This document shows, one piece after another, positions 10,751 through 19,874 of a DNA stretch of 64,000 nt. The stretch is from Cellvibrionaceae bacterium (GTDB taxonomy: Bacteria > Pseudomonadota > Gammaproteobacteria > Pseudomonadales > Cellvibrionaceae), in assembly GCA_024707385.1 (NCBI GenBank), contig JANPZW010000008.1, forward strand, positions 62,001 through 126,000, given 5' to 3'. A program made the translations under genes and the position numbers. The notes beneath the pieces are model-generated. The model saw nothing but the letters and a program-made list of their open reading frames with translations, made no database searches and was not told the DNA's origin. Position 1 is the stretch's first letter. Each line of letters starts with the position of its first letter.

Positions 10751-13243
10751 ATGTCGCGACCATCCCGCAAAAAAGTTGCACTCGATATCCCGGTTTCCCT
10801 CCCCATGACGGCGGCAGATGCCTGGGCGCGCATCGACGCCTGGTTTGCCCAGCAGGGTTGGCAGACGACGGAATTTCAACGCGCCGCGTGGAATGCGTAT
10901 CGCGCGGGGGACAGCGGTTTGATTTATGTGCCCACGGGTTCGGGCAAAACCTATGCAGCGGTTTTTGCGGCGCTTGCCGAGTTGCTGCAAAATCCTCCGC
11001 ACCCCAAGGATGACGGGCTGCATCTGCTCTATGTCACACCTTTGCGCGCGCTCAGTCGAGATGTGGAAAAATCCATTCGCAAACCCTGCGACGAGCTCGG
11101 TTTGAATATTCGTATCGAAACCCGCACCGGTGATACTAAATCGTCGCTACGGCGCAAACAGCAAAAGCGCCTGCCGCATATTTTAATTACCACACCGGAA
11201 TCTTTTGCGCTCTTGCTTTCCTATCCGGGCGCAGACGAACAATTTCGCCAAACCCGTTGTGTCGTCATAGACGAATGGCACGAGCTTGCCGGCGGCAAAC
11301 GCGGAATTCTGCTGGAACTCGGTTTGGCGCGTCTGCGCAAAATCGCCCCGTCCGTGCGCACTTGGGCGCTGTCCGCCACTCTTGCGGACCCGCAAACGGC
11401 GGCGCAATTAGCGGTGGGCGAGGGCAATAAGGCGACGCTGATCAAAGCGGAGATCAAACGGCCGGTATTGTTGCGTTCGCTGGTGCCGGAGCAGGTCGAT
11501 GCTTTTCCCTGGGCGGGCCATTTGGGCCTGTCCATGCGCGATAAATTGGTGGCGGATCTGGATATAGAACGCAGCACACTGATTTTCACCAATACACGTT
11601 ATCAAGCGGAAAAATGGTTTCAGGAAATTCTCGATGCGCGGCCCGAGTGGGCGGGGTTGATTGCCTTGCACCACGGCTCCCTGGATATACGCGTGCGGGA
11701 ATTTGTCGAATCCGGCATTAAATCCGGCGCATTGAAATTGGTGGTGTGTACATCGTCTTTGGATTTGGGGGTGGATTTTCCCCAGGTGGAGCGCGTCTAT
11801 CAGATCGGCTCGCCCAAAGGCATAGCTCGCACCATGCAGCGGGCCGGGCGTGCGCGCCACCGCTTGGGCGAACCCTGTGAAATCACCTGTGTGCCCACCC
11901 ACGCACTGGAATTGTTGGAGTTCGCCGCCACCCGCAGCGCGGTGGTCCGAGGCGAGGTGGAAAAGCGTCCGCTGTTGCACAAACCTTTTGATGTGCTGGC
12001 GCAACATCTGGTGTCCTGCGCGACTGGGGATGGGTTTATAGCGGAAGAATTGTTTGCCGAAGTGACAACCGCTTATTCGTTTCGCGATCTTTCCTGGCAG
12101 GAATTTCTCTGGGTTTTGGCCTTGGTGGAGCACGGTGGTGAAAATCTGCATGCCTACGCGGACTACCACAAAATATCCCGCGATGACTCCGGGCAGTTCC
12201 GCATTGCGAGCCCGCGCCTTGGCCATGTACACCGGATGAATATCGGCACCATCCAGTCGGACGCGCAACTGCAGGTGAAATTTCTGCGCGGCAAAACGTT
12301 GGGCATGATCGAAGAAGGTTTTATCAGCCGCATGAAGAAAGGCGATCGTTTTGTCTACGCCGGGCGGACGCTCGAATTGTTTCGTGTGGAAGATGATCGC
12401 GTATTGGTGCGCCTGAGCGAAAAATCCAGCCGCGCCATCACCAAATGGCCCGGCAGCCGCCTGCCCATTTCCGAATCCCTCAGCGCAGAAATTCGCGCTC
12501 TGCTGAGTGACCGCAATTTATGGCACGAATCCGCCGAGCTCGCGGCTATAGATGTCATTTTACGGCGCCAGGCAGAGTTATCCGCAGTACCTGCAGCTGC
12601 GCAACTGCTGGCAGAAGTTTGCCGCACCCGCGAAGGCCACCATTTATTTCTGTATCCGTTTGAAGGCCGCCTGGTGCACGAGGGGCTGGCGCCACTGCTG
12701 GCCTATCGTTTGGCGCGGCGACAAAAAACCAGTTTTTCTTTGACGGTAAACGATTACGGCATGGAATTTCTCTGCCGTGACGCTTTCCCGTTTCAGGAGG
12801 TATTACATGCAGAGATTTTCAGCACAGAAAATTTAGCCGAGGATACGCTGGCAAGCTTGAATATCAGCAATATGGCGAAGCGGCAATTTCGCGATATTGC
12901 GCGCATTACCGGTCTGGTCAATCAGAATTATCCCGGTCGCCGCAAGCTTGCCCGCCAGGTGCAAGCGAGTGCTTCTCTGCTGTTCGATGTGTTTCAGCGT
13001 TACGAGCCGGATAATTTATTGCTGCGCCAGGCAGAGCGTGAAGCGCTGGATCAATTTTTTGAGGCATCGCGCTTGCAGCGAACCTTGCAGCGTTTGAGTG
13101 GTGCGGAAATGCTGCTACAGCGTCCGTCGCATCCGACACCTTTCGGTTTCCCGCTGCTTACAGAGCGGGTCTCCTCACATTTAACCAATGAGTCGATTGC
13201 GGACCGGGTGGCGAAGTTGATCAAGCAGTGGTCCAGCCCATGA
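10751..13243 (+). CDS. Ligase-associated DEXH-box helicase (Lhr-like core)
   Basis: This is an 830-residue superfamily 2 helicase of the Lhr-core type. It has a Q-motif-like region (FQRAAW), Walker A (PTGSGKTYA, near residue 60), the motif II variant DEWHEL, the SATL motif, CTSSLDLGVDFP (motif V) and QRAGRARH (motif VI). The C-terminal half has winged-helix and Lhr-specific domains. Homologues encoded with an ATP-dependent ligase are assigned to a DNA-damage response module and act as 3'-to-5' translocases. The stop overlaps the next start (ATGA at 13240-13243). No break is visible across the whole length. Confidence 0.93.
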   Translation: MSRPSRKKVALDIPVSLPMTAADAWARIDAWFAQQGWQTTEFQRAAWNAYRAGDSGLIYVPTGSGKTYAAVFAALAELLQNPPHPKDDGLHLLYVTPLRALSRDVEKSIRKPCDELGLNIRIETRTGDTKSSLRRKQQKRLPHILITTPESFALLLSYPGADEQFRQTRCVVIDEWHELAGGKRGILLELGLARLRKIAPSVRTWALSATLADPQTAAQLAVGEGNKATLIKAEIKRPVLLRSLVPEQVDAFPWAGHLGLSMRDKLVADLDIERSTLIFTNTRYQAEKWFQEILDARPEWAGLIALHHGSLDIRVREFVESGIKSGALKLVVCTSSLDLGVDFPQVERVYQIGSPKGIARTMQRAGRARHRLGEPCEITCVPTHALELLEFAATRSAVVRGEVEKRPLLHKPFDVLAQHLVSCATGDGFIAEELFAEVTTAYSFRDLSWQEFLWVLALVEHGGENLHAYADYHKISRDDSGQFRIASPRLGHVHRMNIGTIQSDAQLQVKFLRGKTLGMIEEGFISRMKKGDRFVYAGRTLELFRVEDDRVLVRLSEKSSRAITKWPGSRLPISESLSAEIRALLSDRNLWHESAELAAIDVILRRQAELSAVPAAAQLLAEVCRTREGHHLFLYPFEGRLVHEGLAPLLAYRLARRQKTSFSLTVNDYGMEFLCRDAFPFQEVLHAEIFSTENLAEDTLASLNISNMAKRQFRDIARITGLVNQNYPGRRKLARQVQASASLLFDVFQRYEPDNLLLRQAEREALDQFFEASRLQRTLQRLSGAEMLLQRPSHPTPFGFPLLTERVSSHLTNESIADRVAKLIKQWSSP

Positions 13244-13899
13244 CTATTCCCGGTGCGTATTCTTTGGTTCTGCGCGATCAGCATCTCAGCTTATTACCCC
13301 AGCGCGCCATTTTCTGGCGCGAAGAAAAAACCCTGATCGTCGCCGATGTGCACCTGGGGAAAGCGCAGACTTTTCAGCGTGCAGGTATCGCTGTTCCGGC
13401 TCAGTCCTTTCACCATGACTTGCAGCGTCTGGCGGATCTAATAGAAAACACAAGTGCGCAGCGCCTGCTCGTGTTGGGCGATTTTGTACACCACCGCAGC
13501 GGGCTTACCGCCAGAGTGGTGGAAGATATTCAACGTTGGTCTTTGAGACTCAGCGCCGAGTTGGTCGTGGTATTAGGCAATCACGATAAGCCCAACAAAA
13601 CAGTATTGGAGCAGTTGCCGATAACATTATGCGAACCGGCCTGGCAACGAGGCCCGTTTATTTTCGCTCATGACAATATGGAGGCTGAAGAATTCCGTTT
13701 TTTTGGCCATATCCACCCGGTGGTAAATTTGCCGCAGATGCGCTTGCCGGTATTTGCGATCTATCAGGATTATTGTGTGCTGCCGGCGTTCAGCTATTTC
13801 ACCGGCGGCGCTCCTGCTTCGCCACAGGGATTGCTGCAGATATTCGCACCCTTGGAAGAAACAGGCAGCGTGGTAGCGCTGCCGGTTATGCCGAAATGA
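13240..13899 (+). CDS. pdeM: Ligase-associated DNA damage response endonuclease PdeM
   Basis: This is a calcineurin-like metallophosphoesterase of about 219 residues. The metal-binding signature is complete: VADVHLGKA, VLGDFVHH, VLGNHDKP and FGHIHPV. Family members in this operon context are called PdeM and act as manganese-dependent DNA endonucleases or phosphodiesterases. The ATG at 13240 overlaps the helicase stop; a GTG at 13228 in the same frame would add four residues inside the helicase. The next gene is convergent and only 15 bases away, with no clear terminator hairpin between them. Confidence 0.9.
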   Translation: MTIPGAYSLVLRDQHLSLLPQRAIFWREEKTLIVADVHLGKAQTFQRAGIAVPAQSFHHDLQRLADLIENTSAQRLLVLGDFVHHRSGLTARVVEDIQRWSLRLSAELVVVLGNHDKPNKTVLEQLPITLCEPAWQRGPFIFAHDNMEAEEFRFFGHIHPVVNLPQMRLPVFAIYQDYCVLPAFSYFTGGAPASPQGLLQIFAPLEETGSVVALPVMPK

Positions 13900-13914
13900 T
13901 TTGCTGAATGACTT

Positions 13915-14358
13915 CTAAAGACTCGCCGATGGCGCCAGGCGCTCCGGTAAATGCCGGCGCAATTCATCAGGCCCAAGTTGCGTTATATTTTTATTGATCT
14001 CAAAACAGAGGTCTTTGCATAAATCCGGGCTGAAATGCCCGCGGAGCTCGCCTAGCATATGAGGTGCTGCAACAATTCCGAGTTTGTAAAATTCACCCTG
14101 TTTATGTGCCGTTTCGAGAAACTCCGTAACATCCCGGGCAAATTCCTCGATACGCTTTTCCTTTGGTGATGTGCGCGGCAGTTTGGCGCCATTCTGATAG
14201 CGTCCCACCGTATCGCTCACCAACTCACGCTCCGGCAATACGGTATCTGGATGAAGAAAGGTTTTGATTTCCTCGATCTGTTTGCTATGGGGGGTGGCAG
14301 CGGCAAATAAACGCGCTTTGTGTATATCGGCGGAAAGAACCCAGACTTGTTGTTTCAT
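13915..14358 (-). CDS. Host attachment family protein (baeRF-like)
   Basis: This is a 147-residue protein of the family annotated as required for attachment to host cells. It opens with a beta-strand and the ADIHKARLF motif, followed by ERELVSDTVGRYQ, an EEFARDVTEFLE helix and the C-terminal LPERL end. The fold belongs to the bacterial release-factor-like (baeRF) group; the attachment function was proposed in plant-associated bacteria and is not proven here. The ATG at 14358 is preceded by GGAGG six bases upstream, so it is preferred over the open extension to 14382. It looks monocistronic. Confidence 0.8.
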   Translation of the reverse strand: MKQQVWVLSADIHKARLFAAATPHSKQIEEIKTFLHPDTVLPERELVSDTVGRYQNGAKLPRTSPKEKRIEEFARDVTEFLETAHKQGEFYKLGIVAAPHMLGELRGHFSPDLCKDLCFEINKNITQLGPDELRRHLPERLAPSASL

Positions 14359-14503
14359 AGTGCCTCCGTCTGAATCAAGCATTGGGGTGGAGTACAGCGG
14401 CTGAATCCTTAACTACGACTTATTTTCGACGGGATTGTTGCATATCAACCCAAGCCGTGTGATCTGCCGCTAAACTTCAATCATTACCCGCAGAGAGGCT
14501 TCC

Positions 14504-15185
14504 ATGGAAAAACATCGCATACATCGTGTTGGCTGGTTGCGTGCCGCTGTGCTCGGCGCCAATGACGGCATAGTCTCCACCGCCAGTCTTGTCATGGGCG
14601 GTGGCCGCCGCCGGCTCGGACAAATCAAGCATTCTGCTGGCCGGCATTGCGGGATTGGTGGCGGGGGCCATGTCCATGGCGGCAGGTGAGTATGTTTCTG
14701 TGAGTTCACAGGCGGATACGGAAAAAGCTGACCTGGAGATGGAAAAACGCGAACTGGCCAATAATCCGGCTTATGAGCTAGAGGAAATGACCGATATTTA
14801 TATTCAGCGCGGTCTGGAACCGGAATTGGCAGCCAAGGTGGCAAAACAATTAACAGAGCACGATGCGCTGGAAGCCCATGCCCGCGACGAATTAGGAATC
14901 TCCACCAACTCAAAAGCGCGCCCGATCCAGGCGGCGTTTACATCCGCACTGACGTTTTCCCTCGGCGCCTCTCTTCCTCTGCTGGTCGTAATGCTGGCTC
15001 CTCTCGTGGTTTTACAATGGAGTGTGGCAGGCGCGTGCCTTTTTTCCCTTGCTTTTCTTGGTGCGTTAGCCGCTCTCGCCGGCGGTGCGCCTGTGCTGAC
15101 TGCAGCCGCGCGAGTCGTTTTTTGGAGCGCTTCGGCAATGGCGCTCACTAGTGCCGTCGGACGCTTTTTTGGTGTGGCGGTGTAG
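14504..15185 (+). CDS. VIT1/CCC1 family divalent-cation transporter (frameshifted as sequenced)
   Basis: Members of this family move Fe2+ or Mn2+ across membranes. The N-terminus (GANDGIVSTASLVMG) is in one frame, and the rest (from VAAAGSDKSS, with AGAMSMAAGEYVSVSSQ) is in another. Removing one G of the GG at 14600-14601 restores a 226-residue protein, the normal VIT length. The cytoplasmic metal-binding helix has the expected Glu-rich stretch (EMEKRELANNP). Three C-terminal hydrophobic segments follow. The conserved N-terminal and loop motifs leave little doubt about the family, but substrate specificity cannot be read from the sequence. Confidence 0.85.
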
Positions 15186-15198
15186 GGCGCGCCGTGTG

Positions 15199-16521
15199 TT
15201 AGATATGGGATCGCTTTGAGCTGCCCAATAGCAGCAGCGCGGTGCCGGCGAACGCGGAGAACACAGATGCCATGAGGATTCCTAATTTTGCGCCAGCCAG
15301 CAATTCCTCTTCAAAGGCGATATCGGCTATAAGAAGCGCCATTGTAAAGCCGATACCCGTTAAAACGCTGCCGCCGATCAGAAGTGCCCAACTGAGATCC
15401 GCCGGTTTCTTGGCGACGCCGATCCGGATCGCAAGCCACGCGCACCCCATCACCCCCAACGGTTTTCCAATGACAAAGCCCCAAAATACCGCCCAGGTCA
15501 CTGAAAGATCCAGGCTCGATAAAGAGAACGTCATGCCGGCATTGGCCAAGGCAAATATCGGCAGTATCGCGAATCCGACCCATGGGTGCAGACCGATTTG
15601 CAATCGTTCGACGGCGGAGAGCGATTCGCGCGCGGCGATTTCCGCAAGTTGCAGTGTTGCGCGATCTTTGGTGTCGCCACTGCTTTCATTGGCAGTTGGA
15701 TGCGCGACAACTTGGGACAATATGGAATAGAGCCGCTGATCGTTGACCCAGCGGCGTGCAGGTGTCATAAGACCGAGTACCACCCCGGCAATTGTGGCGT
15801 GAATGCCGGAGGACTCCAAAGCAAGCCAGATAAAACCACCCACGAGAAAATAGGAGGGAAAGCTTCGCACGCCAAGTCTGGCCATCGCCAAAATCACTAT
15901 TAGGCCCAGAGCAACAATCCCCAACGCGCCCCAGAAAATGTTTCCGCTATAGCCTATGGCCACCACGAGAATCGCACCTATATCGTCGACGATCGCCAGG
16001 GACAACATAAATACTCGCAAGCTGGTTGGGACACGTTTGCCAAGCATCGCGACACAGCAGATGACAAATGCTGTATCTGTCGCCATCACTGTGCCCCATC
16101 CATGACGACCGGGTTCGTTCCATTGCAACAGAAGATAGACCACCGCCGGCACCAGCATGCCACCCGACGCCGCGAATATGGACAATGCGGCCATTTTGGG
16201 ATCTCTAAGTTCGCCCAAAACCAGTTCCCGCTTCAACTCAACTGCGACGAGAAAAAAGAAAAATGTCATTAGGGCGTCGTTCACCCAGCTCTTTAACGGG
16301 TGCGTGTACGCCCAGGAACCGAAAGAAACACCTACCGGGGTTTCCCAGATTGCACGAAACTCATCTACGAATTGAGAGTTTGCAATGAGGGTTGCGACAA
16401 TAGCTGCCAGCAACAGAACGACTCCGCCGGCTGCCTGAATGCTCAAAAAGCGGTTAAACGGTTTGGTAAAACGGTCTATGTATTGGTTTGGTAGACGATG
16501 CTGGTGGTGTTGATGGGCCAT
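15199..16521 (-). CDS. nhaA: Na+/H+ antiporter NhaA
   Basis: This is an inner-membrane sodium/proton antiporter of 440 residues with about twelve transmembrane segments. Diagnostic stretches include VNDALMTFFFF near residue 80, ATDTAFVICCVAML (paired acidic region of the transport site), LAIVDDIGAILVVA with the essential Asp pair and GIGFTMALLIADIAF near the C-terminus. It helps with pH and salt homeostasis. It lies 26 bases after the Crp-like regulator on the same strand, with a GAGAGGCG ribosome-binding site before the ATG, so the two are probably co-transcribed. Confidence 0.95.
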   Translation of the reverse strand: MAHQHHQHRLPNQYIDRFTKPFNRFLSIQAAGGVVLLLAAIVATLIANSQFVDEFRAIWETPVGVSFGSWAYTHPLKSWVNDALMTFFFFLVAVELKRELVLGELRDPKMAALSIFAASGGMLVPAVVYLLLQWNEPGRHGWGTVMATDTAFVICCVAMLGKRVPTSLRVFMLSLAIVDDIGAILVVAIGYSGNIFWGALGIVALGLIVILAMARLGVRSFPSYFLVGGFIWLALESSGIHATIAGVVLGLMTPARRWVNDQRLYSILSQVVAHPTANESSGDTKDRATLQLAEIAARESLSAVERLQIGLHPWVGFAILPIFALANAGMTFSLSSLDLSVTWAVFWGFVIGKPLGVMGCAWLAIRIGVAKKPADLSWALLIGGSVLTGIGFTMALLIADIAFEEELLAGAKLGILMASVFSAFAGTALLLLGSSKRSHI

Positions 16522-16547
16522 TTATCGCCTCTCGGGTGGTCCCTAAA

Positions 16548-17270
16548 TTAATGCTCTGTTTGATGCGCATTGAGAAGCCGGTCCGTCTCGCGCCGAACCA
16601 CTGCATAACATTCACAGGATAAATTTTCCAAAATAGAGCGATCTTTTACGATTATTCGTCCCCGGCTATATTGAATGGCTCCGATTGCCTGGAGCTTTCC
16701 GGCTGCATCAGTTATTCCTTCACGGCGCACACCCAACATATTGGCAATTAACTCCTGCGTCATGATCAGACAATTTCCGGTCAGGCAATCGAGCCAGAGC
16801 AGGAGCCAACGACAGAGTTGCTGGTCAATGGAGTGGTGACGATTACACGCCGCCGTTTGCGCCATCTGTGTCAACAAGGCTTGGGTATAGCGCAGCAACA
16901 GTGTGCGCAGTTCACTGTTGCTGTGGAATTCTTCTTTGAGGCATTTCGCTGGCAAGCGGTAAAAACTGCCGGCGCTCTGCACTACCGCGCGGCTAGGCGT
17001 ACTGTGGCCGCCCATAAAGACGGCTATTCCAACAATACCATCGTTTCCGACCGCCGCAATTTCCGACGAAGCGCCGTTTTGCATCACATAAAGAAGTGAC
17101 ACGATGGAATTCACAGGAAAATAAACATGTTTAATAAAGTCACCCGGCTCGTGTAGAACCGCCCCAAATGGCAATTCAATAAGAGTCATGCTTTTATCCA
17201 AAGACTGGCGCAGAGTAGGCGAAAGCGTTGCCAACAAACGATTGTCTAAAAGCGGAAAAAATTCAGGCAA
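16548..17270 (-). CDS. Crp/Fnr family transcriptional regulator
   Basis: This is a 240-residue regulator. It has a cyclic-nucleotide-binding-type beta-barrel (residues about 20-120, with LHEPGDFIKHVYFP and GNDGIVGIAVF), a dimerisation helix and a C-terminal winged helix (LIANMLGVRREGITDAAGKL). The effector-binding residues of true CRP and the Fnr cysteine cluster are not evident. It resembles the many Crp/Fnr-like proteins of unknown ligand often found next to stress genes. The gene directly upstream of nhaA is the most obvious candidate target or partner. The upstream 237 bases separate it from a divergent DUF883 gene. Confidence 0.85.
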   Translation of the reverse strand: MPEFFPLLDNRLLATLSPTLRQSLDKSMTLIELPFGAVLHEPGDFIKHVYFPVNSIVSLLYVMQNGASSEIAAVGNDGIVGIAVFMGGHSTPSRAVVQSAGSFYRLPAKCLKEEFHSNSELRTLLLRYTQALLTQMAQTAACNRHHSIDQQLCRWLLLWLDCLTGNCLIMTQELIANMLGVRREGITDAAGKLQAIGAIQYSRGRIIVKDRSILENLSCECYAVVRRETDRLLNAHQTEH

Positions 17271-17507
17271 CGGAGATCCGCCTTAAAGGAGCGAAGGATG
17301 CGCCACTCTAGCACATGGCAATAAATACAAACACAACGATGTCAGGCGTTGGATGAGAACCTCGCAAGCGGCCCATAGAATTCCCCATTTTTCATAAGAG
17401 GCATAACGCACTGATTTTTTTTCCATCCAGCCACTAACCTGCAGTGGTAGCCAATCTCATAGCTTCAGCCAGCCCTACCGGGTTCCCCACCTTAATCGAG
17501 AAAAATT

Positions 17508-17891
17508 ATGAATATTCGACCAGACGTCGCCAATAGCCGCGATAAAGCCTCGCTCGCCTCCGAAAAAAATACAGATGCCGCATTGAACGCCTTACACAAC
17601 GAGTTCACGGATTTTATTGTGGATGTGGAGGCGCTTAGCCAAAAAACTTCGGCAATTCCGCATGAAGATCTCAAAGCGATTCGTGAGCAACTCAACCAAC
17701 GCATCAGTCGCGCAAAAACTTCCGTGGAAGCATCCGCCCGTTCAGCGACCGAATCTGTCCAGCAGAACACCAAAAAAATAATGGCGGCAGCCAATCAGCA
17801 GGCCCATAACAAACCGTTTTACTTATTAGGTGTTGGTGCTGTTATCGCCGCGGCTTTGGGCTTTGCTATAGGGCTGCGCCGCAGGACCTGA
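17508..17891 (+). CDS. DUF883 (ElaB/YqjD-type) membrane-anchored protein
   Basis: This is a 127-residue protein with a long amphipathic helical region. It ends in a single C-terminal membrane anchor (FYLLGVGAVIAAALGFAIGL) followed by Arg-Arg-Arg. This layout defines the ElaB/YqjD/YgaM family; some members bind ribosomes at the inner membrane in stationary phase. It is divergent from the Crp-like gene. The ribosome-binding site is weak (GAGAAAAATT before ATG). Confidence 0.82.
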   Translation: MNIRPDVANSRDKASLASEKNTDAALNALHNEFTDFIVDVEALSQKTSAIPHEDLKAIREQLNQRISRAKTSVEASARSATESVQQNTKKIMAAANQQAHNKPFYLLGVGAVIAAALGFAIGLRRRT

Positions 17892-17990
17892 ATTTACGTG
17901 ATCTGAATTTTGGTTTGAAATCCATGACCATCATAAGCATATCGGAGGCTTCTGTTTGCAAAGGCGGCAGAAGAGGCACAGACGGAGACA

Positions 17991-19874
17991 ATGGAATGTT
18001 TCTGTATTTTCTCGTTTTTGCTCCGAGTGTTTGTTATGAAAGGTAATTCAAATATTTCACACCTGCCGACACATCACAGTCCGCCCTCTTGGAAAGATAG
18101 ATTGGTGGGTCTGTTACCTGCATTTCCGGAGAGCGTGTTTTCCGCTGGTTTCGGCGGTGACCGCGCGCGAATCACCTTGGACTCTATCGCCGACGCGGTG
18201 TTGACTGCCGACGCCCGCGGTTTGGTGACATACCTCAATCCTGTAGCCGAAGCCATGACCGGCTGGTCATTCAGGGAAGCGATCGCCCAACCTGTAGAGA
18301 CTATTTTTCAAGTGATAGACAGCCGAACTCGTCAGCCCTTTGTCAGCCCACTGCAGCGACTACGTCAAGCAACGCCACGGACACAACCCCGCGACAGCGG
18401 TACAGCGCTGGAATACACCCTAATACGACGGGACGGTTTTGAATATATTATTGAGGATTCTGTCGCGGCTATGCACGACACCCAAGGTGCAACTATTGGT
18501 GCGGTCATTGTATTTCATGACATAACCGCATCACGCGCTGCGGCGCTGCGCATGGCTCATCTCGCGCAACACGATTTTCTGACAGGGCTCCCTAACCGCG
18601 TTCTGTTATGCGAGCGTCTCGCTTTGGCTATTGTGCTCGCCCGCCGGCATAAAAATCAGGTAGGCATTCTGTTTCTGGACATCGATAATTTTAAGCAAGT
18701 TAACGATTCCCTGGGACATACAACTGGTGATCGCCTGCTGCAATCGGTCGGACGAAGATTGGTTTCATGCGTCCGTGGTTCGGACACTGTTTGCCGCCAA
18801 GGCGGTGACGAATTTGTCGTGTTGCTCACAGAAATTGAGACACCTCTAGATGCTGCGCGCATTTCGGAAAATATCGTCGATGCTTTTCTTAATCCGCATT
18901 ATGTCGGCGAACAGGAACTGCGCGTCACTCTGAGTATTGGCATTAGCATATATCCCGACATAGATGACATAGAGGAATCCGCCCAGCACAGCGCCAGCCT
19001 CGCTCTGCAAAACGCGGATACCGCGATGTACCACGCAAAATTAACCGGTCGAAATAATTATCAGTTTTTTCAGCCAATCATGAACGTTCGCGCCACCCGG
19101 CGATTAATGCAGAAGAATGGTTTACGCCGCGCGTTGAAGCACGATGAATTTGTGCTTCATTATCAACCTCAGGTCAACCTTGAATCCGGCTCAATTATCG
19201 GCGCTGAAGCGCTTATCCGCTGGCGGGACCCGGAGGCCGGTTTGATTTTCCCCGAACAGTTTATTGGTGAAGCAGAAGAATGTGGGCTGATTGTTCCGCT
19301 GGGGAAATGGGTTTTGCGCGAAACATGTCGACAAATACGCGCCTGGCTGGACGCGGGATTAGCGGTAGTGCCAATTTCCATCAACGTATCCTCAGACGAA
19401 CTTTGCCACCGGGATTTCTCGAGCGGCGTGCGCACATGTTTGCGCGAATTTAATCTGCACGAGCGGTGTATCGAGCTTGAGTTAACTGAAAGTGTGTTGA
19501 TGCGGGATATGGCGACTACCGCTTATATCCTTAGCGCCCTCAGAAATTCCGGCATACGCATTGCGCTGGACGATTTTGGCAAAGGTTACTCCAGCCTTAG
19601 CTACCTGAAGCAACTTCCTATCAGCACATTAAAAATCGATCATTCCTTTATTCAAGACATCGAAAATGAAGAGGACGGTCGATCGATTGTAGGAGCGATC
19701 ATCAGCATGGGTAAAAGTTTGGGGCAGCGAGTGATTGCCGAAGGCGTTACCAACGAGAAGCAACGGGATGTTCTGCTGAATCTGCATTGTGAGGCCGGCC
19801 AGGGCATCTTATTCAGTCCGCCGCTTTCGGCGGATGAATTCGGCGCGTTGCTCGGAAAAAATGCAGGTAACTAA
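17991..19874 (+). CDS. PAS-GGDEF-EAL cyclic-di-GMP turnover protein
   Basis: This is a dual-domain c-di-GMP enzyme of up to 627 residues. A PAS domain (ITLDSIADAVLTAD onward) is followed by a GGDEF domain with the motif intact near residues 271-275, then an EAL domain. The EAL signature is EALIRW (Glu near 406), with DDFGKGYSS and KIDHSFIQDI following. Both catalytic signatures look complete, so it could make and break c-di-GMP, though one activity usually dominates. The motif usually written QGYLFS is GQGILFS here. ATG 17991 and ATG 18036 are both possible starts; the first has GGAG four bases upstream. Its last 14 bases overlap the glucan synthase start, which suggests coupled translation. 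Confidence 0.92.
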   Translation: MECFCIFSFLLRVFVMKGNSNISHLPTHHSPPSWKDRLVGLLPAFPESVFSAGFGGDRARITLDSIADAVLTADARGLVTYLNPVAEAMTGWSFREAIAQPVETIFQVIDSRTRQPFVSPLQRLRQATPRTQPRDSGTALEYTLIRRDGFEYIIEDSVAAMHDTQGATIGAVIVFHDITASRAAALRMAHLAQHDFLTGLPNRVLLCERLALAIVLARRHKNQVGILFLDIDNFKQVNDSLGHTTGDRLLQSVGRRLVSCVRGSDTVCRQGGDEFVVLLTEIETPLDAARISENIVDAFLNPHYVGEQELRVTLSIGISIYPDIDDIEESAQHSASLALQNADTAMYHAKLTGRNNYQFFQPIMNVRATRRLMQKNGLRRALKHDEFVLHYQPQVNLESGSIIGAEALIRWRDPEAGLIFPEQFIGEAEECGLIVPLGKWVLRETCRQIRAWLDAGLAVVPISINVSSDELCHRDFSSGVRTCLREFNLHERCIELELTESVLMRDMATTAYILSALRNSGIRIALDDFGKGYSSLSYLKQLPISTLKIDHSFIQDIENEEDGRSIVGAIISMGKSLGQRVIAEGVTNEKQRDVLLNLHCEAGQGILFSPPLSADEFGALLGKNAGN

